A DNA stretch of 64,000 nucleotides from Rosa chinensis. Taxonomy: Eukaryota > Streptophyta > Magnoliopsida > Rosales > Rosaceae. The position numbers and the translations under genes are program-made. The stretch is from contig NC_037094.1 of the NCBI RefSeq assembly GCF_002994745.2, positions 27,378,956 through 27,442,955 on the forward strand, given 5' to 3'. This document shows positions 44,530 through 56,115 of the stretch, in pieces. Numbering within the stretch: the stretch's first letter is position 1; the number at the start of each line of letters is the position of its first letter. Under the pieces are notes generated by a model. The model worked only from the letters and a program-made list of their open reading frames with translations. It was not told where the DNA came from and did not search any database.

Positions 44530-45949
44530 ACATCGTAAAATTTCTATATTTTTTCATGATTGATAAACCGTAAAAATTAAATATTATATCTTATTACAAA
44601 TACATCGTACAAGTTTCGGAACATCATAAATCTCAATGTCAATAAGTAGAATATTATGAGCATCATATTGTAAAATCACACAATAAAAATCAGAAATATA
44701 CAGGCAAAGTATTTATATTTGTTATGAAAGGGGATCATATATAAGATTAATAATACAAATTAAGTAATAATTTGTGCCTCATAATTCAATTCTTTTTGGC
44801 TTTTGTGTAGCAATCTTGTCTGTAAATTTATGTGCTATTGTGTCGACATAAGTTTTAGTGACAAAACCACTTGATGTGGTAAGGTTAGTCGAGCTACCTA
44901 TTATGGAACTCTCACAAATTTGTGACCAGCAGGTTTATGGGGCATTCAGATTCGTGCGCCTGCAACGGAAAATTAGTCTGACTTCACTGAGATACTGTTG
45001 TGGGCCTTGGTCCGAATATTGACAAAGTAGGTGTGTTATTAAATCGCTAATGTGACCAAAGTAATTTGTTACCACACTCTGGATAACAAAAAAAAAAAAA
45101 AAAATCCCGTGACAAAAACCAATTTAGATAACAACTGTTGGGCTTCTATAATCTAAATCTAGATAGTTCGAACAAACCCAACAACTAACAATCCAAGTAT
45201 TTAATCATAGAATTTGGCTACTAGCTATCTCAATAATAGACCATTGCTACTGTAATATGTCAGTACTAAATTTGCCAATTTGACCAAATCAATCTGCAAA
45301 CAAAATGAACATAATCATCACAAATTAAGCTGACCAATCGTATATTTATGTAGCACGTAGGGATGAAATTGTGAAGTGTGTCTGACGCAAAGTTCGATAG
45401 TTGACCTACTAGTTTTTGACTCGTCTTTTTTACATCACTTGAACAACAGAACATCTCAAGATTGTTAGGGCAAATACTGGTGTAAAATATCTCCTTTTTA
45501 ATTTTCTGTAAGACAGTGGAAGCTTGGTAAGAACATTTTAGTATTTTCCATACTGTTCTTATAAAGATTCTCATTGCTGAAGCTTTTTTGCACATCTTGG
45601 CTTTTTAAATTTGGATTTAGGATATACATAACGAAACTCATAGCTTCATGTTCTCCAGCTTCAGTATGTGAGAGACCACAAACATGCTCCCGATCGAGTC
45701 CAGACCACCCGTACACAAGACACTCACTAAAACCACATGGGCGTTGCTAGCTAGCTTTTCTTCACATAAAACACGAGGCCTAATTCAAAAATTTCTATTT
45801 CAAATATTGTCCCACATAACCATCATGTTTTTATCATAAATATCTTATGATCGAGTAATTTGGTCAAAGGAAAAAGATACCATCAGAACTCAATAACTTG
45901 AAATAGGATTCCAGTCGGCTAGTTTGTTATTACTTGTACCACTAGTTCC
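44530..45949. other. Spacer without recognisable gene
   Basis: A/T-rich, with a 17-A run at about 45089. Small frames on minus (45266-45716) carry no recognisable motif. Confidence 0.4.
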
Positions 45950-45952
45950 TAA

Positions 45953-46128
45953 GAGCAAGTTTACCCGTTGGATTACCGGATCACTCACTATTCACTGCTT
46001 TTTAGTGTTATTTTCACCATATGAGTCACAGACACAGTTTCTAAACTGACCTGAGTCACCAAAATCATTTTCTGGGTCACTTTCGTGATTTGCAAACTGA
46101 TCTGGTGACCCAACGGGTGAACTTGCTC
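45953..46128. mobile_element. PIF/Harbinger-like MITE, 176 bp
   Basis: The ends GAGCAAGTTTACCCGTTGG and their inverse (CCAACGGGTGAACTTGCTC) are flanked by TAA on both sides (45950-45952, 46129-46131). It shares the GAGCAA start and TAA target with the nested pair at 20989 but has a different interior. Confidence 0.85.
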
Positions 46129-46394
46129 TAATGAAATTCGTCAACATACATGGATAGGCAACTCCTGCTGTCTAATTTCTTGTAAACCATAAAGCAACCT
46201 CATTGTTCTTAATTATCTCGCTTCTAATATTGATACGTAAAATGTTTGTCAAAAAATTTCAAAAAACTTACAAAGTAAGCATGAATAAACCTCACTTTAA
46301 TGCGATTTTGTGCAACTATTTGAAAATTGCCACTTAATTATAATGTGGCCTTGAAAACTTGTAATTCTTCGATTTGCTATAGTCTTTTCTGTTT

Positions 46395-46617
46395 GAATAA
46401 TGCTAGGTGAGCTATCTTTTTTGTTACCACCTGCATCTCACCTTAGGTGACAGTAAGTTCCCCAATTTTTCAAATCATTGTGATGGGATGGGCGCATATA
46501 GGGCCAATCAGTGTAATAGCTTTTCGATTCTTTTAGAACCTTCGCTGTGCCACATCAGCTGCCACATAAGGTGGGATGCAGGTGATATCCAAAAATATAG
46601 TTCACCTAGCATTATTC
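46395..46617. mobile_element. MITE with ~50-bp inverted repeats, 223 bp
   Basis: The left end GAATAATGCTAGGTGAGCTAT is inverted at the right end (ATAGTTCACCTAGCATTATTC). A second inner pair matches around CACCTGCATCTCACCTTAGGTG / AGGTGGGATGCAGGTG. If the terminal TA belongs to the target, it would be a mariner-type insertion; the superfamily is not certain. Confidence 0.7.
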
Positions 46618-46627
46618 AGTTCAGTAG

Positions 46628-46891
46628 CAGTGGCAGAGCCACATTGGGTCACAGGACCCACTAGACTTTTTTACATATAAATAACATTTAGTCATCTTAA
46701 ATCACAAGCTGCCATCATAATATAGTGGTAAGGCTTTATTATGCCTTGCAGGAGGTTCAGGTTTTGAGTCTCACAAACGTCAAATCTTATTGCGAGTTGA
46801 TCATTGATTGTTTGATTTCATTTAGAATTTTTTATGTTTTGATTTTAATAATGTGTGCCCCAGTAAGCTTAAAATTCTGGCTCCGCCCCTG
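46628..46891. mobile_element. hAT-like element, 264 bp, with tRNA-like core
   Basis: Begins CAGTGGCAGAGCCACATTGG and ends TTCTGGCTCCGCCCCTG, an imperfect inverted pair of about 14 bases. Flanks TTCAGTAG and TTAGTAAG are similar but not a clean 8-bp duplication. The inside has TAGTGGTAAGG (A-box-like) and GGTTCAGGTTTTGAG (B-box-like). The same inside occurs in the truncated copy at 17052. Confidence 0.65.
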
Positions 46892-46899
46892 TTAGTAAG

Positions 46900-47539
46900 A
46901 CAATATTATCAAATATTTTCTTCTTATTCAAAAATAAATTGAGTTGTCTCCGATTAAATATGGTGATTACCTTGAATATAATTAGAACTTTTTTCCTCTT
47001 GTTAAAATTTGAATAATAAAAGGAGAAAAAAAAAAGAATTGGGATTGATCCGGTCATTTTCCAACAATTCATAATTTGGTCACATTAGATCCCTAAACCT
47101 TTATTTTAAGGAGCTTAGGACAGAACTTGTACCAATACTATAATGTGTATGATACACATTAAACAAATCAAGGAAGACAAAGCTGAGATTGGTGATTCTA
47201 TAGCATTTTGTTTTAAAGATGTTTCTAGCATCCTTAACACATTGAACACCAGACATTAATAAATTAAAATGCTAGGAATGGACGATTGGTAAATGGCTTT
47301 CGATCGATCTCATCAAAACAGAAAGTAGGCTAAAAGGTAAGATGAAATGAGCTTAAAAATTAGCCATTTATCTTCTTTAATTTCCTGGTGGTGGTAGCCA
47401 TGTAGGAGCACATAAGAAAAGACTAATAGAAAAGAGTGGGGTGGATACGGAACTCACTCCACCATCTCTACTTTCTCTTTATAATTAGTTGATTACCTTC
47501 TTTCTTTTCATGCAGAGCCCATCACTCCCATCACTTTTT
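46900..47539. other. Spacer without recognisable features
   Basis: A/T-rich; nothing identified. Confidence 0.4.
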
Positions 47540-47601
47540 CCCCAAAATATAATTAATGTTTCCAACTTTACCCCAAAATATAATTAATGTTTCCAACTTT
47601 A
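47540..47601. repeat. Exact 31-bp tandem duplication
   Basis: Two identical 31-bp units starting CCCCAAAATATAATTAATG (47540-47570, 47571-47601). Lack of any difference implies recent origin. Confidence 0.9.
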
Positions 47602-48800
47602 CGCATTGTATTACCTATGAAACCATATGATCTCAATGTGATTCTCAACTCTCTACTCCGTAGTCTATTATTGATACATGCCATGCCTATGGCCTTAAGT
47701 CTTCGATGCTCACCCCCTCTCTAAAATTGGTGTTCTATATGTAAAGCTAGGTCCTACATTGATAATCAAGTTGCCTAAGCCATGATGTCATTAGTTTACC
47801 GACTCTAGCTTATGAGCTTATCAACTTAAATATCTGATGATAGATCAAGCAAGTAAAGCCATCTACATGCCCGAAGTACCATGCTAGCGAATATCTTCAA
47901 TTAATTATCTGACCTTCGCTTCCCAATGCTGAGTTTTGATTCGTTTATCTTTGTATCAGGTTACCAACCTCACCAGTTTTTCTCATTTGTCAAAATGTCT
48001 GCGGCATTAGAAACGAGTTTTCTATGTCAATATGTTAATAAATAAATAAATATTGAACAAAATTAGTTGTTATTTAGTGCAGGTTAAGAAAACGCTAAGC
48101 AACTGATATATTCGGAAGCCCCGCACCCCATCCCCTCATTTTCTATGGCTATTGTGTACATCTATGATTGCCTAAATAATAACAAGGTCTCTTTCTTTCT
48201 ACAATGAACTAGTTCTAGAAGAGTATAATAAGAAACCCTAAAACCTTTGGTGATCGAACTCCAAGATATCTTCATTAGTTTTGAGATTATCTTATTGGTT
48301 ACAATAACTATGTTTTCAATAGGGAAAGTAATCCAATAGATGTAAAATATGCCACTTACACCTGAAATCCTAATCCCAAACAGCATACTATAAATAAAAC
48401 ATACAATACATGCTGAAAGTAACTGGAATTATCTTGACCAAAACCCACAATATCTAAATACTATAGAAATGGAAGCTGGAGATTTAACTAGATTGAAACC
48501 AAAGATAATGGCTGTGCAGGTAATCGATGGGCCAAGAAGGAGAGGAACCATTAGAATATATGAAATGGAGGCAAGGGACCCCATTAGAATCAATAAACAG
48601 ATCGATCGAGAAAAGCAAAGAGGATAAGAACTAGCTAGCCCATAGTTGCTGCAATACACACTGTGACGTTAAGTGGCTCTTCGGAGGAGTCAAAAGAAGT
48701 TAAGATGAGTGATGCAAGCCATTCTTAACCCTACATTACTCATAAAAGCTCTTGCTTGCAGATGGGGTCACCATTGTTTAATTCAAGTATACATGTGTGC
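47602..48800. other. Spacer; small basic frame at 48469-48627
   Basis: Mostly featureless. The plus frame 48469-48627 (52 residues, MEAGDLTRLKPKIMAVQVI...) is charged and has no recognised motif. I do not call it a gene. Confidence 0.3.
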
Positions 48801-48819
48801 GAAGATCATATCACTTACG

Positions 48820-49135
48820 GCACCATTTGGAGGAACCACATTTATGTATTTTCATTCTTCAACTAGCTAGTTAATTAGTTTCGGTGGAACTGTACGTACT
48901 TGTGTATGATCTACTAAGCCCATATAATGAAAGCAAACTTCCAGTTTTTGAAGCAGACACATGGCAATCATGGTCCATATATAATCGGTCCGACTAATAT
49001 ATATGCCACTTATGGTTATGGAAACTGGAAACTTGTGGAAAGCACGTACCAACTACGCATGTACCAAGTCGGAGGAACCATATGCATTTTCGTTCTCCAA
49101 CGTAATAGTTAGTTTCGGTGGACCTGTACATGGGT
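48820..49135. repeat. Imperfect ~70-bp direct repeat
   Basis: The stretch around TTGGAGGAACCACATTTATG (48824) recurs around TCGGAGGAACCATATGCATT (49069). Both continue to TTAGTTTCGGTGGA(A/C)CTGTAC. They are about 245 bases apart, with many differences. No element ends are recognised. Confidence 0.55.
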
Positions 49136-49516
49136 TTCAAACTTTCAATGATAAGCCTTTGAAGGCTGAAAGATTGCTTCATTACGATATCTTTCATTTA
49201 ACTGATCAAATTTTGAACAAAAGTGAGTACATTATCCAAGGAAAAACTCCTAGGATACGTAATTGCGTATGCATCATAAAGCAAACTCTAGGGCTGATAA
49301 CGTAAAGCTCCACTCTATCTAAGTATCTACTGTTATGATAGTCCACTTGGTAGAAAGTGGAGATTTACTGTAGAGTCTGTAGGTGATGAATAAAATGGAC
49401 ACTCGCTGAAACAAGTGCGTCTAATTATATGTGCCACATACATACTTTTTTATGAGTGAATTTTGAGGACTACGCATTCTTTGGTAAACATGTATCCGTG
49501 TGTGTATTATAGATTA
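49136..49516. other. Spacer without recognisable features
   Basis: Nothing identified. Confidence 0.4.
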
Positions 49517-49525
49517 TATTTTTAA

Positions 49526-50452
<927 letters not shown>

Positions 50453-50461
50453 TATTTTTAA

Positions 50462-51292
50462 AAGGCTGCTACCAACAAATTATACGTCCGTAAATGTGTG
50501 TTTATATTTGTACTTTTTACAGTAGATTAAGCCGACAAGACATCCATTGGCGAATATGTTTCCGTTTTTGTTTTTATATTTTATGGGAGAGTTTTGCCGA
50601 TAAGGATCAAAATCATCAGAATAAATTGGTCTATCTTTAGTTTATCCTTTTTATGGGAGGCTTTTACCAAAATAATGATTCGCCAACATAGATTTGTCCT
50701 GTAATATCATTTTTTTAAAGGAGGTTTTAGGAAAGACCTATCTGTAGGCAAATGTGTGTCATTTTTGTATATAAAATCTTTTTAGACCTATTCAAGTGGG
50801 AACTATAGACCCATGCCTAGTCCGCCTTGACCCAAGACCAGGCGACCAACATTACTACAGTAAAACCTCGAAAAATGAATGTTCAATAAATTAATAACCT
50901 TGAATAAATAATAAATTTTTCCAGTCCCGACTCTAGACTAGTGTATATTACCATTTTTTTTTTATAGAAAAAACCAGTGTATAATACTAAGAAACCAACT
51001 AGATGCATAAGGTAATAATTTTTCTAGACATCTTTAAGGATTCAGTGAACATATAAAGTAATAATTGATGAAATAAATGAAAGAAATATTATCAAAAATA
51101 TTAATTATTGATGAAATGCATAATAATTATTTACTATTTAATATATGCCCCTGATATTTTTCGTTTCTTGGGGATTTTTCTTTATTTTTATATACATAAT
51201 AATTAAATATTATAATCACTCATAATTTGTGAGAAGTCTCAGCCAAACACAAACCCAATTAGGGAAGCCCAGAAGGTAGTGAAGTACAGTCA
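50462..51292. other. Spacer; faint mariner/pogo-like end
   Basis: At about 50869-50960, ACAGTAAAACCTCGAAAAATG...CCCGACTCTAGACTAGTG resembles the worn terminal region of plant pogo/mariner-like elements, by motif memory only. No paired end is seen. Confidence 0.25.
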
Positions 51293-51300
51293 ATCTCTCT

Positions 51301-51745
51301 TAGGTCTGGGCTCGGTTCGGGTTGGGCCCGAAATAATCTGTTCGGGCTTTTTTGAAAATGGAAACCGACAGAAACCGATCCCAAACGGGCCAGTTTGGTC
51401 TTCGGGCTTTTCGGGCCCAATATGCAAATTATACAAAAATTCGGTAAGAGGCGAGGTTCGAACCCCCAACCTCTTACATCAAATCCTTGCTCCCAACCAC
51501 TGGAGCATGAGATGCTATGGGAACATTATGTTCGACGTTTATATTTATTTGTCCTAAGCGGTAGAATAAAACAAAACAAAAGGCTCTGCCCTCTTTTACT
51601 TTCTACTCTCTCTTTCTTTTCTGGTCTTCAACACTTTCTTCTTCTTCTTCTGCAGTTCTATACTTCTATTCATATATTCTTTTTTTTTTTCCTTCCTCCC
51701 TCTTTCTTTTCTAGTCTTCTTCAACACTTCTTATTCTTCTTCCTA

Positions 51746-51780
<35 letters not shown>

Positions 51781-52464
51781 CTTCCTCCTCAATCCCCATT
51801 ATGTAGTTCGTCGGTGGCGCGTTGGATGGAGGGGAGAGTGAAGAGGGGTTCGGTTAGGAGGAGTGAGGATTGGGCTGGGTTGACCCGAGGACTTGGGTGA
51901 AGAGGTGCCCAGATCTCTAGATCTAACTATTCTGCTGCCGATTGGGTATCGCCGCCGTTGGAGCCCAAAGTTGGAGTTGCTAACAGGTCTGGAGTTTTAG
52001 GCTTACAGCCAAAATTGCTAACAGGTCTAGGGTTGAATTGTTGATAATGGGGCTGGGTTTTCAGAAATTGGGGAAGAACAAGGGCTGACTGGCTAAATGG
52101 TTTCGAAACTGCGGTGATGGATGCTTCTTTGGCTGAGGAGCTGAGTGCGATAACTTATGAGGAAGAAGCTAGAGAGGATAAGATTGGATAAGAGAGAACA
52201 AAGAAGATGCTTAAAGAAAGGGATGCAATGCTGGATTTGCAGATGAAGCCATGAACGGGTTGACTGGCTGAGATGTTGTCGAGAGAGACAGAGGCTGAGA
52301 TCTTCAAAATGGAGGAAAATCGGGCCAGATCGAGCTTTCGGTCTCCAAATATGTGAAGCCCGAGACCGAACCGAAAATTGCTAAATCAAAACCGAACCGA
52401 ATCGGGCTTGTTTGCTCTGTTCGGGTTGGGTCTTCGGTTTTTCGGGTCCGGACGCCCAGCCCTA
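51301..52464. mobile_element. Non-autonomous hAT element, 1164 bp
   Basis: A perfect 8-bp duplication, ATCTCTCT, lies at 51293-51300 and 52465-52472. The ends are TAGGTCTGGGCTCGG and (inverted) TTAGGGCTGGGCGTCC. Subterminal regions are crowded with TTCGGG / CCCGAA motifs. No transposase is present; it has a TA microsatellite at about 51748-51778, CT-rich tracts and an internal SINE-like piece. Confidence 0.85.
51430..51530 (-). mobile_element. tRNA-like SINE remnant inside the hAT element
   Basis: Read on minus, TGCTCCAGTGG (A-box-like, 51508-51498) is followed about 32 bases later by GGTTCGAACC (B box, 51464-51455). No tail or target duplication is clear, so it is a fragment. Confidence 0.45.
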
Positions 52465-52634
52465 ATCTCTCTTATCATTTTGCTTGAAACCGTGATACTC
52501 GATCATTTTCCAGTTCAGATTTTATAACTGATGACATTTGGGCATAACTACAATTTAAGATCAGTGAAGTGGAGTATAATCTACAATCTATTGTGTTTTC
52601 ATACTCAAATGTGTAAAGAATAATGATTTTAACA

Positions 52635-54197
52635 GGGTTAAATACTGTTTAGATCCTGAACTTTTACTGAAAAAACACTTCAGTCACTCGCATTTTAATT
52701 TGACATGTTTACTCTTTCATCTCTCAATTTCTCACCCAATAGGTTCAATCTGTTAACTTTATGCTAAATTGTCCATTAAGTGGCTAATGTGGCTAATCCT
52801 TTGATGTTAACTTAGTTTGGTGGGACCCATTTCAAATGAAAAATACCTATTATAGCTTTGACTTCCTCTCTATTTTTTTTTTCAATTACTTTATTGTTCT
52901 TTTTCTTTTTCCAAGAGCACCAAAATGGAAGCCCTGAAGAATCAACTCCAACGACTCCGCCTACACCGCCAACTCCCCCCCTCCACTACCTCTCCCCCAT
53001 GCGATTCAACTCCGGCGACCCCTTCGAAACCCTGCCCTACACCTCCCCGGAGCTATCCCCTAGAAGTCGGCCCCTGACAACGCCAAGGCCATCATGGTAG
53101 TCAACAAGTTCAGAATTAGGATTATTTCGGCCTCCATCTCTGGGTCGTCGGAGCTCTCTGATAATAACCTCTTCCTCCTCTCCCTCTTCCTCCATCACTT
53201 GTCACCATGCTACTATGCCGGAATCTCTCACCCAAACCCTTTTCTCTCCTCTATTCAATCACCACAGTCCTCTTCTCCACCTCCACCTCTACCGTCGATT
53301 TCCTCCACTTCTACACCTCCGTTGTCGATTTCCTTCATATTGAGGAACCCCAAAATTTTCAATTGCACATTCATAAACATTCTTGAATCAGCTTGGGAAA
53401 ATCACTTTTAAGCTGTTGTACTCCACCACAAACGTTCCCATAGAAAACCCACATAGAAAAAACCAAACAAACACTAAAAATCCAATCTTTTCCTTCATCT
53501 TCGAACTGGCACTGAGTCATAGAGCTGCCCAGATCAAACACAGTAAGAAAAACTCTGATTGCAATAATTAAAAGCAGAAAAGATCAAAGTTTTCACAAAT
53601 CAGAGATGTTTCTCACAAGAGAGACTCGTTTTTCTTGAAATCCAGATCAAGAACACTCGCGAAGATTTGCGACGATGGGGAGCAGGGTTTTGGGTGGCAG
53701 AGCAGTGGTGTCGGTGATGGTGGTCAAGATTGGGGCGTGGATTTAGAGCGGCATTAGAGGAGTCGGTGAAGGGTGGTATAGATGCTCTGATTTTCTGAGG
53801 AAGTCAGTGAAGAGTACAAGAGGCTAGACGGAGAGGCTGTTCTCTTGTAACACTTCTATGTCAGAGCTTGGTTCTGAAGTCTGGACCAGAGATAATAGTA
53901 AGTGTGGGTTGAGATTAGGAAACAGAAAGATCGAGAGAGAGCAGGAAGAAGAAGAAGAAGATGTAAACAGCACCCAAAAAAAATAAAATAAAAGGTATCT
54001 AAGGGTATAACAGACATTTTGGTGTGAAAGAGATGCCATGTCAGCTACTTAACGGAAAATTTAAGGGAGAGTAACAGATTGGACCTATTGGGTGAGAAAT
54101 TGAGAGATGAAAGAGTAAATATGTCAAATTAAAAGGCGATGGACTAATTAAAGTGTTTTTTTTTTCAGTAAAATTTCAGGGACTAAACAGTAAACCT
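52635..54197. mobile_element. Pack-MULE-like element, 1563 bp
   Basis: Inverted repeats of about 170 bases: left from GGGTTAAATACTG (52635), right to CAGTAAACCT (54197). The inner match includes CTCTCAATTTCTCACCCAATAGG on the left, inverted at about 54086. Flanks ATTTTAACA (52626-52634) and ATTTTAAAA (54198-54206) are a 9-bp duplication with one mismatch. The inside is G/C-rich at 52940-53330 and carries a gene fragment instead of a transposase. This fits capture by a Mutator-like element. Confidence 0.8.
52918..53160 (+). pseudogene. Captured proline-rich gene fragment
   Basis: One frame reads EESTPTTPPTPPTPPLHYL and then SPMRFNSGDPFETLPYTSPE; after a one-base frame change at about 53055 it continues APDNAKAIMVVNKF. 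The order proline-rich segment, SP-x-SP motifs, then NAKAI-x-VV-x-KF recalls the cytosolic N-terminus of CASP-like membrane proteins of subgroup 4A. This is pattern memory, not a search. The membrane domain is absent and the frame is broken, so no working protein is expected. Confidence 0.4.
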
Positions 54198-54206
54198 ATT
54201 TTAAAA

Positions 54207-54600
54207 CATGGGCACAATAAGACTAAAATTGTTAAAATAGGCTACAACACATTTGATAGAATGTACGAAATCACCAGATATTAGGCCTTCTCCAATAAAG
54301 AAATTACAGATGAATATGACAACCATATGGAGACATTTTAGATTCATTTGTTTTCCATTCTTTCTTTTAACTCAAATCTTCACGAACATATAGTGTAGTG
54401 GTTTTCACATGCTTACTGTAGTCGTCTAAACAGGGAAAGCCCTAGATGAGCCCTTAGTATTTATGTTCTTTTACTATTAGGTATCTACGTTGTATAACTT
54501 CTTTTATGAGCTAACTAGTCAAGTATAGCAGACTACTGTGTCCATGCATGCTTTAGGTGAATGTAAACTATATTACAATTGAAAGTCACCTTCTTGTTTT
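54207..54600. other. Spacer upstream of the F-box pseudogene
   Basis: A/T-rich. TTTTTTGCTACAG at about 54596-54608 looks like an intron acceptor just before the F-box exon, so a 5' UTR intron may lie here. Confidence 0.35.
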
Positions 54601-55189
54601 TTGCTACAGAACAATAGGAGAGAGATCTCAAACACCTTCATGGCAGGAACAAGTTGTCCCATAAAACGCATAAAAACAGATGTCAGATATCCCACAAAAT
54701 TTGATCCCGATGATCAGATATCCCAACTGCCAGACGACATTCTGCGTCACATTCTATCCTTACTACACCTACATGAGGTAGGTCGAATTAGTATGTTGTC
54801 CAAAAGGTGGCAGAATGTGCGAAGCTCAATCCCCTATTTGGCCTTTGATGAAAGGTTTTTCACAAGAACCTGTCCAACAACCTGATAGACTTTACAAAGC
54901 GGAAACCTGATATTGTGAGCAAGGTAGAAAAGTTCAAAAACTTTGTCAATAGATCTGTTTTGAAGTTCTGCAAGCATAATATTACCATGCAGAGATTCTG
55001 TTTATTCTTGTGCTTGATTAATTTTAACTATATCTCTCAACTAGGCCATTGGATATGGTTGGCTATAAAGAACAATGTTATTGAGCTAGTCACTTGGGGT
55101 ACTGGGGGTACCGTCCTTATATTTTAGCAGCCTAGTCACTGACTGTTTTGAAGTTAAATGGTTGTTGGTTGGACTCGAACGAGTGTTTG

Positions 55190-55396
55190 TGTTAGTGTGA
55201 GTCATCATTCCCTATTAGGAATAGACCACAAGGGAATATATTGTTGTAACTACTTACCATAAATATGTTGTGTAGTACAATAGTACACAATAGTTGTAGT
55301 ACGTTGTAGTACGATTGTAATTTGTATATATACACCACAGAATGGGTGTAATATTATTATCAGAAATTTATTCTCCCAACCTTGTTCTATTTGACT
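55190..55396 (+). repeat. Copia 5' LTR, 207 bp
   Basis: Begins TGTTAGTGTGAG; TATATATACACC at about 55325 is a TATA-like core. It ends TTTGACT directly against the primer site. The unusual CT end (not CA) is the same in both LTRs. Confidence 0.9.
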
Positions 55397-56115
55397 TGGT
55401 ATCAAAGCAAAGATCCGAGAGGACTTTGTTTCTTTGTTTTAAATTTCAGACTATCATAGTCGTTTGTCCGTCAAAGAACGACCGATGTCTTCTTCTTTGA
55501 CTTCGGTGACATCATCTCAAGTCCAGAACGCCTTCTGCAAGTCCCATCTGCATCATCTCAAGTCCTGTCTGCATCAGACAAGACCCGCCAGTTTCCAGAT
55601 CTTTCTCGACCCATACCCGTTGGTTTTCCAGATCCGGCGTCGCTGCATCAGATACGGTTCTTCAGTTCCGGCGTCGCTGCCCAGTTCACGGCAGCACTCA
55701 GACCAATCCAGATCCTCGACCCTCCTCATTTCAGACAACTCAGATCCTCTTCAGGTGGTCCTTCTTTGAGTTCAGATCGGTCGATTCCAGCCCAGATGTC
55801 GATCGATTCCAACCCAGACGTCGGTCCTCGCCCAAACTCGGGACGATTCCAGATCGATCTCGATCTCTTCAGTGAGTCAATCCACCTCAACTCGGTGAGC
55901 GAGTCAACTCAGTCAGTGAGTCAACCCGCCTCAACTCGGTGAGCGAGTCAACTTAGTCAGTGAGTCAACCCGTCTCCACTCGGTCAACCCATTCAGCTTA
56001 GTCAAACAGGTTCCAAAAAAAAAAAAACTGTTACTATTTGTTGGGAGAGACATCTATTATTCTTATTTCCGCTGCGTACTTTGGAATTTGTGTATTTGTC
56101 TATTGTATTAGTGCA
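55397..56115 (+). other. Copia leader, C/T-rich, with GAGTCAACTC repeats
   Basis: An untranslated leader of about 720 bases. From about 55870 to 56000 it repeats a unit like GTGAGTCAACCCGCCTCAACTCG several times. No coding frame matters here. Confidence 0.6.

Noticed and set aside
48469..48627. A 52-residue charged frame as a gene
   Set aside because: No motif, no splice signals of note except one GT, and overlapping frames on minus; looks like chance.
51455..51508. tRNA gene on minus
   Set aside because: Only box-like motifs; no full cloverleaf can be drawn, and it sits inside a hAT element.
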